From Paracyclopina nana (Eukaryota > Arthropoda > Copepoda > Cyclopoida > Cyclopettidae): a stretch of DNA of 64,000 bases. Below, piece after piece: positions 54,983-64,000 of the stretch (position 1 is the first letter of the stretch; each line of letters opens with the position of its first letter). The notes under the pieces were generated by a model. It made no database searches. It saw only the letters and a list, made by a program, of their open reading frames with translations, and was not told the DNA's origin. The DNA is taken from contig JAGUCH010000004.1 of NCBI GenBank assembly GCA_019096065.1, positions 3,906,001 through 3,970,000 of the forward strand. The letters are read 5' to 3'. Made by a program: the position numbers and the translations under genes.

Positions 54983-55479
54983 TAGTGATGGAACGAGCCG
55001 GAAATTTTCAGCTTGATCAAGCTTCAAGCTTTTTGAAAAGTGTTCGAGCGATCCCAAGCTTTTGAAAAAAATTATCAAGCTTTTTCAAGCTCAAAATTTC
55101 ATATTTCAAGCTTTTTTCAAGCTTTTCACTATTTTCGTATTTTGATATTAAAAATGGCGATAAGTCACCAGATTTGACAAAATTACCCAAAAAGCGCAAA
55201 TAAAGACATAAAGAAATAGCTTTAACTTAGATTTAAGTACTTCACTCCCTCAAGTATTTGCTGATTTTAAGATCAGCCCTTTTTTGTTTTGATTAAAAAT
55301 TGGATAAAGTTTTGAAATTTTTTGGTGTCAAGCTTTTTCATGCTTTGCATTTTTTGGGTTCAAGCTTTTTCAAGCTTTTCAAAATTTGGTTCGAGCGATC
55401 CCAAGCTTTTTGTTTATGTAGCTCAAGCTGGGTTTCAGCTTCAAGCTTTCAAGCCAAGCTGAAACTCGTTCCATCACTA
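54983..55479. mobile_element. hAT-type MITE (497 bp) with 8-bp target-site duplication
   Basis: The element begins TAGTGATGGAACGAG and ends with the inverse, CTCGTTCCATCACTA. Immediately outside, GCTTCGCG is duplicated on both sides (54975-54982 and 55480-55487), the 8-bp duplication expected of hAT transposons. The interior is filled with CAAGCTTTTTCAAGC-type repeats on both strands, and CGAGCGATCCCAAGCTTTT occurs twice in direct orientation. No transposase frame is present, so it is non-autonomous. Confidence 0.88.
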
Positions 55480-55690
55480 GCTTCGCGTGCTAACTCAAGA
55501 AACATCAGCTGTTCTCCAGTATTTGACACAAGAACTTGCTCTCGCTCAAGGTCTTGCTTCAGTTTATGTTACAATTCAATTGGTCCGCCATTGACGCCAT
55601 TTTTCACTCGTGGTCCTCGTAAATAACAATGTCGTGATTAATAGAAGGTAAGAGGGACTCTTTTTAGCCGAGTTACGCAACTCTCATGAC

Positions 55691-56796
55691 ATGGCTTTTT
55701 TTCGTAAGCGTTTTCACATGACAGTCAACAGCTCAGGAATGGGTTGGTTTGCAGACACGATTGTCGAGAGCCCAGGACTTATTCCAGAAGAGGCTTTTAT
55801 CAAGACAGTAGAATGGGAGATGCTGGACAAGTCCAAGTTTATCCCAATGTCAATGACGAGCTCGTTCACTATTCGTTGTTTCCTCTACCCCTTGACGCTA
55901 ATCCGGACAAGATTGCAAATCCAACGGGGAACTGAAGTCTATTCTGGAACCTATGATGCAGCCAAGAAAATCATACATTCTGAGGGCTTCCGTGGCCTCT
56001 ACAGAGGCTTTTTCGTATCCGCCTTCCAGGTACAGAATTGCACGATTTTGTTGCTCACCCCCACTTAAAATAACTAAATTATTTCCAGGTCGTTTCTGGA
56101 ACTTGCTATGTTTCCACCTACGAAGGCGTTCGCTACATCCTTGAGCGGCAAGGCGTCACAGATTCGAAGCTGAAAGCCTTTTTAGGAGGAGGCTGCGCCT
56201 CGTTAGTTGGTCAGACTATTATAGTACCCTTCGATGTCATCAGCCAGCATCTCATGCTCCTGGGCCTCCAGTCGCACAAAGCTGGAGAAATCAAGGCTAA
56301 TGTCAATCCATTCAACATTAATATCGTAGGCCGCTCGAATGCTCAAGTGGTGGCCGAAGTCACGCGAAAAATTTATCAGACAGACGGCCTCAGAGGTTTC
56401 TACAGAGGATACCTAGCCTCTATTTCCACATATGTGCCCTCGAGTGCTTCGTGGTGGGCTTTCTACCATTTTTTCCAGGAAGTGTATGACAAAGTGCTGC
56501 CCCCATTTGTGCCGCTCACGGCCCTACAATGTGCTGCAGCCATGTCAGCAGGATGCTCCTCGTGCATCTTGACCAATCCTCTGGATCTTGTTCGCACTAG
56601 GGTGCAAGTTCATCGGCGACCCATCCCCGAGACGATCAAACATCTGTGGCAGAATGAGAGACTGAAGATATTCAGCAAAGGCCTGACAGCTCGCATGACT
56701 TCATCAGTGATTTACAGCGTTGCCATCATTTTCGGCTACGAAACTGTGAAAAAGTGGAGTGTGCACGAAGAATACAAGCCCAAGTTGAAGTGGTAG
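55691..56796 (+). CDS. Mitochondrial carrier, SLC25A44 type
   Basis: Exons 55691-56029 and 56089-56796 (phase 0) give 368 aa. SLC25A44 imports branched-chain amino acids into mitochondria in mammals. The three carrier repeats are visible through PLTLIRTRLQIQRG, PFDVISQHLM and PLDLVRTRVQVH; Thr in the first signature is typical of this subfamily. Other matching blocks are EWEMLDKSKF, GLYRGFFVSAFQ, DGLRGFYRGYLAS and GYETVKKWS. About 40 N-terminal residues precede the family's usual start. Later in-frame Mets at 55718 and 55739 are alternatives, so the first methionine is uncertain. Confidence 0.93.
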
Positions 56797-56991
56797 TCCA
56801 TAGTGCTGTTGACAAGCTTTAGAATTATTATCATGACCCTCCTCACCCTCCTCTGTGTTAATTTCAGAGCCAGCAACTATGATTGTTCAAAATGAGATAA
56901 AAACAATATACTATTAAGAAAAAACGGGAAGATTCTTCCATGGTATTGTAGTAGTAAGCAAAAAATAATTTTAGTACACGGAAATGCAGCC

Positions 56992-57349
56992 CTATTTCTC
57001 CGATGTCAGCGCGGGCGGACCGCTCTCTCCTTGGCCAGCTTGAACCATCAAGTCATTGATGTTGTGCTCAAGCCCGTCAATTCTTCCCGCCATTTCATCA
57101 ATCCTTGTGATGATCTATGAAAAAGAGCGTGTAATGGAGAAAGGGGCGAAATGACAGCCACCTTACCTGATCGCTCATGGTTTGAAATCTATCTTGCATT
57201 TGTTGCAAAACGCTTTGGATGTAATTTGTCAGCTCTTGGACATTCTTTGGCTCTTGTACTTCGTTGTCTGGTTGAATTTGTGCCGATTCATTGGCACCAG
57301 TCGTCTCGTCAGTGGCATTTGGCATCCTCTCAGATGATTTGTTGGACAT
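56992..57349 (-). CDS. HSBP1: Heat shock factor-binding protein 1
   Basis: Exons 57349-57167 and 57114-56992 (phase 0) give 101 aa. HSBP1 is a small trimeric coiled coil that binds HSF1 and dampens the heat-shock response. It also associates with WASH-complex assembly. NVQELTNYIQSVLQQMQDRF, QTMSDQ, and IDEMAGRIDGLEHNINDLM are near-identical to the animal family. The N-terminal 30 residues (Ser/Glu/Asn-rich) are longer than in vertebrates. The gene converges with the carrier gene, with 195 bases between stops. Confidence 0.97.
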
Positions 57350-57359
57350 AGCCTGGTAA

Positions 57360-58081
57360 ACTGAACAGTATAATTTCCTCGATTCTGACTTCTCTGCTTT
57401 GTCAGGTGCAGCTGTTTATTGACAAATCTGCATCAACTTTTTTAGGGTGAATTATACTAAAGCTAAGAAATAGATCCATATAGAGATCGAAATGAATACG
57501 GCATAAACTTCACTTTTTGAAAATTTGCATGTAAAATCACGAGAGGTATTTGATGCTTGATTGCATAAAATATGAAATTTATTTCGATAACCAGAATAGC
57601 TTCTATTAGTTTAGTCAACCCTAACGCCGAATGGGAGTTTTGCTATGAACTGAAGCTCAATTTTTAGCTTGATTTACGCTAGTTTCAAATTAAATTTTCA
57701 TTTCATTAGATTTTTATGTTAAATTGCAGATGGATAAGTCAACGGCCAATATTTTATTATAATTACTTTGATCATTCAATTCTTAATTTATACCTCATTT
57801 CAAAACTATTTTTGGAAAAATACTTTTAAAAAGTGAGCCAGAGGTGATTTCGAGCAATCAAAGAGTATCAGCGAAATTACCTGAGATTATGTGCACAGAC
57901 AGCGCAGTAGTAGCCACGAAATCTACGAAGTTGCAGTGATTAGAGAACGTTCGTGAAACGGTAAAACCTGAATCTTCTAATATGGAAATTTTTCCTCATT
58001 GAAAACTCGTTTCAGCTCCCTCAAGAATTTCTGCGTTCTTGGTTGATTATATCCGAAAACCTGCATTTCTTACAGCACATC
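57360..58081. other. Spacer, nothing recognised
   Basis: AT-rich divergent region between HSBP1 and the CD164-like gene, presumably holding both promoters. No TATA box is obvious near either start. Confidence 0.4.
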
Positions 58082-58946
58082 ATGTTAAAACTCCCCTTGG
58101 TATATGTTGCCATGGCCTTGGCCCTCATCGCGGATGTCTGTAATGCGGGCTTAACTCCTCCACTGGATGCTTCTGATGCTGACGAATTTGTGAGGCAAAA
58201 CAGCCGAAGAATGCTGGATTCTGAGGCTCCTGTCACGAAAAAGGAACTAGCTACAGAAGACAATTGCTCTGATTTCAATGACAGTTGTCAGGGATGTCTT
58301 CAGAGGCATTGTGTTTTTGTCGTTTATCAGCCTTATGAGACCAAGTGTATGGATGGCAAATTGACCTTGGCTGATCTGAATCGAGAAGACCCCGACAAGT
58401 CCATCTCTTCATTCATTTTAAATGCTGCTCAGTGCCCTCCAGAAGCAAATGCCATAAACAGCCAACTCCGTCAAGTTTCTCTCTCGGACGAAACGACTAC
58501 TACAACAGATACAACTCCATCCACCACCAGTAATTCTACAACAAGTTCAACCACAACAACCACTACAAGTCTTCAACCTTCGACAACCAACTCGACGACA
58601 GCAAGGTATCATTTGATGGCAACATTTACCATTTTGCAATTAATCTAAATTGTGCTTTAGCTCTACAAGTACAAGCAGCGTCACTCCTGCTACTACTTCT
58701 ACTACAGAAAGCTCGACTGTCATGACCTCTTCAACATCAGCTTCTTCCACTTCGTCTCAGGCACCGATTTTGTCTACTTCAACAACGGAAAGTCCAGATT
58801 CGAGGCAAGGCAGCAAGTTTGATGGATGGAGCTTTTTTGGAGGAATCCTTCTAACTGTGGGAATATCTGCCATTGGATTTGTTAGCTTCAAATACTACAA
58901 GGTCCGAAGTGGAGGCGGAGCTGGCACCAACTACAACAGATTTTAA
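58082..58946 (+). CDS. CD164/endolyn-like sialomucin
   Basis: Exons 58082-58605 and 58661-58946 (phase 2) give 269 aa. CD164 proteins are heavily O-glycosylated type I membrane proteins of endosomes/lysosomes and the cell surface. It has a signal peptide (MLKLPLVYVAMALALIADVCNA), then a Cys-bearing domain (NCSDFNDSCQGCLQRHCVFVVY, CMDGK, QCPP) of the expected kind. A long Ser/Thr mucin stretch (about 140-235) crosses the intron. Then FDGWSFFGGILLTVGISAIG forms the membrane helix, matching the conserved FDxxSFxGGI motif. The short cytoplasmic tail ends NYNRF, a tyrosine-based sorting signal position. Several N-glycosylation sites are present. Confidence 0.88.
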
Positions 58947-59519
58947 GTAGCATTTCAGTTTTCATTATCAAAACTTGGAAATCTCCACTTACGATGCCAT
59001 GAAAAATTTTATCTTGAAAATCTCTGTGATGATGCTATGCAACATTCGAGTACCTATATGGACGCTGCCGATGACATCTACTTAATTGAAAATTTGTTGC
59101 ATTTTTCGCTACTTGAATTATCCAGATTGAGTCCACACAATCACCTGTTATGCATTTTCTACATCAAATTGAAGTATTTTTAACTACAAGCACATGAGCT
59201 TGTTTTTAATTGAAAATATAGAATCTCTTTAATCTACAAATTATGCTTAAGATATCTTTTTAAAGTTGCCGTTTGCCACATGTGTCCGGGATTCTGTACT
59301 TACGTGTTGTTGTTTTATATCCGCTATATTTAGCACGCAAGTGTCATGTTTTTTTCTCTTGATCAAATCTACGAAACAAGAGAAATACTTTTATTTAAAT
59401 ATGGAAATTTCTTATCTAGGAATCCAATTGCTGTCATCTTATTGTTATCTGTTTGAGCTGAAGGTAGTCTAGATTTTTCATCGTTAAGGTAAGAAGAGAT
59501 CAGCGGACTTGCTATAAAA
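58947..59519. other. Spacer between the CD164-like and small membrane-protein genes
   Basis: AT-rich. CTATAAAA directly abuts the ATG at 59520 and is too close to act as its TATA box. Nothing else is seen. Confidence 0.4.
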
Positions 59520-59762
59520 ATGGCTGGCATAATTTCTGACTATGTTGAAGATTTGGACGCTACTACTGAACCGCTAGTGCCAACGACTACATATCCAGCG
59601 GATATAGAAACCACAACTCCCTTTTATGATGATCCCCTCTCTCAAGGGTCACTTGTGGGCTATGGAATTCTCATAGGACTCGTACTTTCTTTGGCAGTGT
59701 TTGGCCTTTACAAAGGCTGGAAGAAGTACCGCAGAACAATTGAATACAACAGGCTGGCATGA
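59520..59762 (+). CDS. 80-aa single-pass membrane protein, possible CD164 relative
   Basis: A single exon from MAGIISDYVEDLDATTEPL gives 80 aa: a Thr/Pro/Asp-rich outer segment (PTTTYPADIETTTPF), one membrane helix (GYGILIGLVLSLAVFGLY) and a basic tail (KGWKKYRRTIEYNRLA). YNRL fits the YxxPhi endosomal sorting motif. There is no cleavable signal peptide, so a type III (N-out) topology is likely. The tail recalls YNRF of the CD164-like protein 570 bases upstream on the same strand, but the Cys domain is missing. The frame is short but its composition and layout look genuine. Confidence 0.6.
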   Translation: MAGIISDYVEDLDATTEPLVPTTTYPADIETTTPFYDDPLSQGSLVGYGILIGLVLSLAVFGLYKGWKKYRRTIEYNRLA

Positions 59763-59949
59763 AAAGTTGTTTTTATTTTGGTGGCAATTAAATAATAATG
59801 CTTCTCACATGTCATGACAAATCAATAGTGGTTGATTGTATGTATGTGGTTTATAAATTATTTCTGCGTTACATCTTGGACAGTTTCTCATAGAGTTGAT
59901 GATGCCATCAGAAGCGGATATGGGAAACTGCGCAAGCTCTGGCTACTTT

Positions 59950-61078
59950 TTAGTTTGAATTCAGAAAGTTTCCGGTTGGGTTCAACATCAGGTTAGTACA
60001 AAGGCCATCTGGGTCAGCTGTGCCAGTGGGGCACAAGCACTCATTGGGCTCGTTGCATGCATTGGCGCCTTGGTTGGGGCATTCCCAATAGGGGACACAA
60101 GCATCGCATGCCTCGGACTTCCACCCAGTGTGGCAGATGCAAAAGTTATCTTGGCCAGCATCACCCTCAGCGCAGATGCCGTTAACGCATTCAGGCCTGA
60201 AATATTAAATAGCCTAGAAGAAAAGGCCAAGGCGAAAATATCGGAAGATTCGACGTACTCGCACACTGGCTTGTCGCAAAGATGTCCTTCCCATCCTCTC
60301 TCGCAGACGCAAGTGTTGGGGTGACTTCCACATCTTCCATGTTGGCATCCGGGCATGGCAATGCATTCAGTGCAATTTCCGCCTTCCCAGCCTTCGAAGC
60401 AGCTAGAAAAGGCAAATGGTCAGCTACTATAAATGCCACGCCATAAAGAGCATGCAAGGTAGTTGTACATCTGAACGATTACTTACATGCAATCATTGGG
60501 AGTGAGGCATCTTCCGTTGATGCAATCATTGCAGTCGGCTGAAAGAATAATCAATTACCAGGAGTGAAGCGCGGAGTTATCAAGGATTATTACGGATGTC
60601 GCAGTAGGCTCCGGACCAGCCTTCGTCGCAAATGCACTCAAGGGCGTGTTGGCATGTGCCATGATCGCATCCGGGCAGAGGCACGCAGGTTTCGCAATTG
60701 GCACCTTCCCAGCCCACCTCGCAAGCGCAATAATCGGGGGCTCTGCATTCACCGTGGATGCAGCCCTTGCCGTTATGCTCGCAGATGGGTTGGGAGCAAG
60801 GGTTGAGCTCATCAACGGCGTCCTTGTCCAAAGGCTCCCTCCATCCGGATTGGCAGATGACATTGCCATCAGAGTCACAAATGTATTTGTTGGTGCGCTA
60901 TAATGACGGAGAAAGTATTGCGTGAAATCTGCTTAGAAAACAAGTTTTGGTGTACCTTGAGATTTTCCGGAGTGCAGGGGTGGTTGTCGATCTCCAGAGG
61001 AGTGAATCCCTTGGCAAGGCATTGGTCAAGCAGGTTGCAAGCCAAAACGACAGAGATGAGGGTCAGTGCCTTGATCAT
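59950..61078 (-). CDS. Secreted EGF-repeat protein (Delta-like/DLK-type repeats)
   Basis: Exons 61078-60956, 60897-60594, 60538-60487, 60402-60259 and 60196-59950 fit in phase (0, 1, 2, 2) to give 289 aa. It has a signal peptide (MIKALTLISVVLACNLLDQCLA), then about six EGF-like repeats of the compact form GCxHGxC...CxCxxGWxGxxC: CEHNGKGCIHGECRAPDYC, GCDHGTCQHALECICDEGW, CNDCINGRCLTPNDC, GCQHGRCGSHPNTCVC, CVNGICAEG, and a last CPNQGANACNEPNECLC. The repeat style resembles Delta-like/DLK proteins. There is no DSL domain and no membrane helix, so a secreted ligand, modulator or matrix protein is inferred. A strong TATA box lies upstream. Confidence 0.88.
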
Positions 61079-61149
61079 TGTGCTAGTAGCTGTAGTTGAT
61101 GCCAATGGGATTGGAAACACACTCAAGTAAGCTAAATCCGCATCGAGCC

Positions 61150-61156
61150 TTTTATA
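61150..61156 (-). promoter_or_regulatory. TATA box of the EGF-repeat gene
   Basis: The minus strand reads GGTATAAAAGGC, a near-perfect TATA element, about 72 bases before the start codon at 61078. Confidence 0.7.
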
Positions 61157-61220
61157 CCCTGTTCGATATGCTTTTATTTTACAGAGTAGTGAAACTGGGC
61201 GGAGCTTACTTTTGCTCAAC

Positions 61221-61228
61221 TATAAAAA
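61221..61228 (+). promoter_or_regulatory. Plus-strand TATA-like element without an assigned gene
   Basis: TATAAAAAGAGG lies on the plus strand 65 bases from the opposite-facing TATA box of the EGF gene. I find no convincing plus-strand gene downstream, so it may be fortuitous or drive a non-coding RNA. Confidence 0.25.
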
Positions 61229-61583
61229 GAGGCAACTCTTGTAAAGGGGCGTTTGCCCGGTTGCACTTCTTTGCCTTTTCCTAAAAGAGTTTACTTGCAA
61301 GTTGCTCAAAATGATTTGTGGCTCGCAGTATTTTAGTTCTGATCGGCCATTTTCAAGCCTTAATTTACAACCTGACGATTCAGCAGAAACGCAGGCCACA
61401 CGCAAACACACACGCTTTAGAATGGCTTTGAGTGTTTTCTCTCTCTTTATTATTTCTTCCTGTAGATATACATATCACAAATTAGTAGTAGCTTAGTAAT
61501 GCCTGGTTTTCGTCTGTTTGATTGCATACGCGTTGACGGAATATTGAGATTTGCGCAGAGAACATCTATTGATGATTGTCTAT

Positions 61584-63537
61584 TCAAAAGCGGTCTTGGG
61601 GCTCGTCATCTTCCATATCCATGCTGAAAAGAAATCCCATCTTAGCATAGACAAATACAAGGTTTTCGGCGCTTTGAAGAGTCGAACTCAAGGATCAAAG
61701 GGATGAGTGCAGATGGCGTAGTAAATGGGTAGAAGAGCTGGCCTTTGTTGGCTAAAAGGCAGCCAAGTTATATACTTATAGGGAGAGCAACGTGAATGGG
61801 AAAACGAGGGCCATCTCCTTCTTATATAACGACACCAGCAAGTGCAAAATGATCATGATATGGCATTGATATGCAACTTACTCTTCTTCCTCGGCGTCCT
61901 GATCGATCTGCTCGTCATATTTATGGCATCTGGCTTGGCAATATGGGCAGTACCAGTAGAGCAGGACAATCAGAGAAATGAGGAAGATGACATTGGGCAC
62001 TGTGATCGAGGCTATTATGGAACCGATCATCTCTTGGGGATTGAAGGACTCGAGCACTATCCAAGGGTTGACGCGGCTGAAATAGCACGGAAATGTCTCA
62101 TTTCGCTCCCAAATGCCCTCGTAGTCTGAAGCGAATTGTGCGCACGCAATTTCGGGGGGATATCCGCAGCCTTTGATGTTCACCAGCAACGGGGTGTCAT
62201 ACATGGTCTGAAAAAGATTTCAAATTAATTACATATATAGGCCTGGTATAGCTGAACTGCGTAAATTCAACACTACTAATACAGTTGAATATAGGCATTT
62301 AAAGGCAAAATATTGCTGCTAAAAAGCCTTCATTCTCATCGGCAAAAATGCCGCCGAGCTTAAAAATTTGCAGCCAGAGCAATTTAGTCATCCACATAAA
62401 ATCCCATGGCTGCTACTCCATCCGTGGTGGTGGAAAAGCATGATACGACAAAGGCCCATCATTTTGATTAAAAGTCGAGATTGAGTTGCACGCACAGCGG
62501 GCTAAAAGTCAGCAAAACTTCCAATTTGGCATATGTACGCGTCAGTCAAAAATGTCTGCATAATTATGCAAATTGCGCTAATGCAAAACGGGTCCCAATC
62601 TCTGCGACAATTTTCAAGTCAAGCTAGTGGTGGTGCTACACATTATAAATGCTACTTTCGTCAAATATTTATGCATGTAGTATAATACTTTTATGCTATG
62701 GCTCCTTTGTTTGCGCTGCGCGCGCTAGCATTTCCCAATATTTAGGAAGGAAAGCCACAAAACAAACCTCGGCCGCAAGTCGAGCTTGTTGCCATATCTT
62801 TGCAAGAAGTGTGTATAGGCAATAATTCTTAAAAAGAACATATTCATCACGAGCATAATGCATTATTCTCTGCATGCGCGTTCGACGTTCTTTTTAGCAG
62901 CTCCATCTTTTCATATGGGAACCCATATAGTTTAAGTACTTATCTCCCGCCTACATACCTTATTCTCGATGGTGTCATATCGTTGCAGGTCGACCCAATC
63001 GGAGATGTCGTAGGACTTTGTGCCATTTCTGAATGGGTGGTGCGAGTAGGACACCCGGACCTGATAGCAGTGGTACATGTCCGCAGTGCAGCCCTCGCGA
63101 CACGAGCTCCACAAGCAGTTGGACTTGCCGCGGTTCACCGAGACGTTGGTGACCTTGCAGGTCACTGGCTCGGGCACGAAGTCATGGGTGAGGGTGGAAA
63201 TGGCTGGATCGAGGACGAAGGGGACGAGAAAGAGGAACGCGAACACGCTCACGATGCACAGAGTGCCCAACGTGAGCGAGGTGTAGTATTTGCAGTCGTC
63301 CAGCTTCGAGGTTGCATTGGCCTTTTCCAAGGCCTCCGCGGCCGCGGCCTCCTTGGCAGCGTTCGCATTGTGAGCTGCAGCCCTCTCGGCTATGACCGCA
63401 GGGTCTGTGGGGTCGAGCGGGGGCTTTTCCCGTTTGGACTTTTTGCCCTTCTTGAGGGGTGTGGCCGCGAGGTCGTCGGCCTCTATCGTCACTGCGGCCT
63501 CGTCGGGGTTCTTGCTGTCATCCTCGGGGTCAGTCAT
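61584..63537 (-). CDS. TipE-type auxiliary subunit of voltage-gated sodium channels
   Basis: TipE/TEH proteins are two-pass membrane partners that raise expression and tune gating of the para sodium channel. Exons 63537-62959, 62207-61882 and 61623-61584 (phases 0 and 2) give 314 aa. A charged Ala/Lys-rich cytoplasmic N-terminus (1-75) precedes TM1 (YTSLTLGTLCIVSVFAFLFL, then VPFVLDPAISTL). The Cys-rich loop follows (VTCKVTNVSV, CLWSSCREGCTADMYHC, GCGYPPEIAC, FPCYFSRVNP), then TM2 (IPNV-type region VPNVIFLISLIVLLYWYCPYC). The second exon's GTAAGT donor overlaps an in-frame TAA: read-through ends in EEEE, while splicing adds DMDMEDDEPQDRF. AATAAA lies at 61446-61451. Confidence 0.95.
62209..62957. 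other. TipE intron 1
   Basis: This 751-base intron separates the TM1 and TM2 exons. No coding-like frame, repeat or RNA gene is seen in it. Confidence 0.5.
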
Positions 63538-64000
63538 GATAATGTACTAGAAAGCTCGGTTTGGTGTGTAATAGGCCTAGACCAATTAGAGGCCGTTTGA
63601 CATGGCGAGTTTTCTCTGTGGAGGCCAGAGTAACACTAACACTTTTTATTCCCAACGTGTGCCTTTCGCGCCACGAGCTGAAAGAGGACTTCCAAGGGTG
63701 ACTACTACTACTACATACCTTCAACCAAAGTCTGGCATAACCGCAAAGAATTCGCGTTTGTTAAAACCACTTGTGTACAAATCCGCAAGATGGAGCCGCG
63801 ATTTGTTTTTGCGGAAAATGCGCACAAGATTAGCCTATTTTCCCCATTGGACCGCCAGAAAAGCCAAATAATTTAATTGGTGAAAAACCAAATCTCTGGC
63901 TTTTTTTATAAAAACTAAATTTCTATCCCTAATTTGTACCTTATTCGGCGCGTGCGTGCGTGAATGAATATAGCTTAAAATGGGAAAATAGAGCATTAAT
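63538..64000. other. Window end, upstream of TipE
   Basis: Upstream region of the TipE homologue. GC-rich near the start codon, then AT-rich. A short ACTACTACTACTAC run lies near 63702. No other gene is supported. Confidence 0.4.

Noticed and set aside
62983..63600. 205-codon plus-strand frame opposite TipE exon 1
   Set aside because: The GC-rich TipE exon keeps its antisense frame open by composition; the product is a Gly/Val/Arg-rich string with no domain.
1..64000. CRISPR arrays, bacterial operons, phage genes
   Set aside because: Spliced animal genes with polyadenylation signals throughout; no spaced direct repeats of CRISPR type and no prokaryotic genes.

Overview
The window is nuclear DNA of an animal and almost certainly of an arthropod. 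It has spliced genes with mostly 50-250 bp introns, consensus GT/AG junctions, AT-rich spacers, and a TipE-type sodium-channel auxiliary subunit (a family I know from arthropods) together with an insect/crustacean-type Bark beetle/Anakonda gene. Gene density is high, about 20-25 genes in 64 kb. A compact, non-model arthropod genome (for example a crustacean) fits, but I cannot name the species.

Layout. 1-520: 3' end of a polypeptide GalNAc-transferase. 835-1614 (-): two tandem small paralogues ending in CAAX boxes. 3.7-4.3 kb (-): an MSP-like tail-anchored protein. 4.7-5.7 kb (-): RNase H2 catalytic subunit. 5.9-8.6 kb (-): a ninjurin gene with alternative first and last exons. 8.6-13.9 kb: gene-poor, with a foldback-type repeat. 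14.0-24.6 kb (+): bark beetle/anakonda, with an 8.2 kb terminal exon. 24.6-27.9 kb: gene-poor, with tRNA-like relics. 27.9-29.8 kb (+): a nuclear-receptor ligand-binding-domain protein. 31.1-36.4 kb (+): an unidentified Ser-rich protein whose intron appears to contain a stomatin-like (STOML1) gene on the other strand. 36.5-37.7 kb (-): ribosomal protein S11 with a duplicated exon. 38.0-41.6 kb (+): cytosolic leucyl-tRNA synthetase. 42.1-43.0 kb (+): a CEP104-N-domain protein. 43.5-43.8 kb (+): a small coiled-coil protein. 43.9-45.6 kb (-): an M14 procarboxypeptidase. 46.2-47.8 kb (-): an Angel/CCR4-type nuclease. 48.8-50.2 kb (+): a ZIP8/14-like metal transporter. 50.3-51.8 kb (-): a group III phospholipase A2 with two possible first exons. 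52.4-54.9 kb (+): MUS81. 55.0-55.5 kb: a hAT-type MITE. 55.7-56.8 kb (+): an SLC25A44-type mitochondrial carrier. 57.0-57.3 kb (-): HSBP1. 58.1-58.9 kb (+): a CD164/endolyn-like sialomucin, then an 80-aa membrane protein. 59.9-61.1 kb (-): a secreted EGF-repeat protein. 61.6-63.5 kb (-): the TipE homologue.

The genes are mostly unrelated housekeeping, membrane and secreted-enzyme genes and form no single pathway. The recurring unusual theme is exon duplication that keeps the reading frame: ninjurin (three interchangeable last exons, up to four first exons), RpS11 (two interchangeable second exons) and phospholipase A2 (two phase-matched first exons). Several MITE/foldback elements lie in spacers and introns. 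All gene models were built by hand from splice consensus, phase and similarity to remembered families. No search was run.
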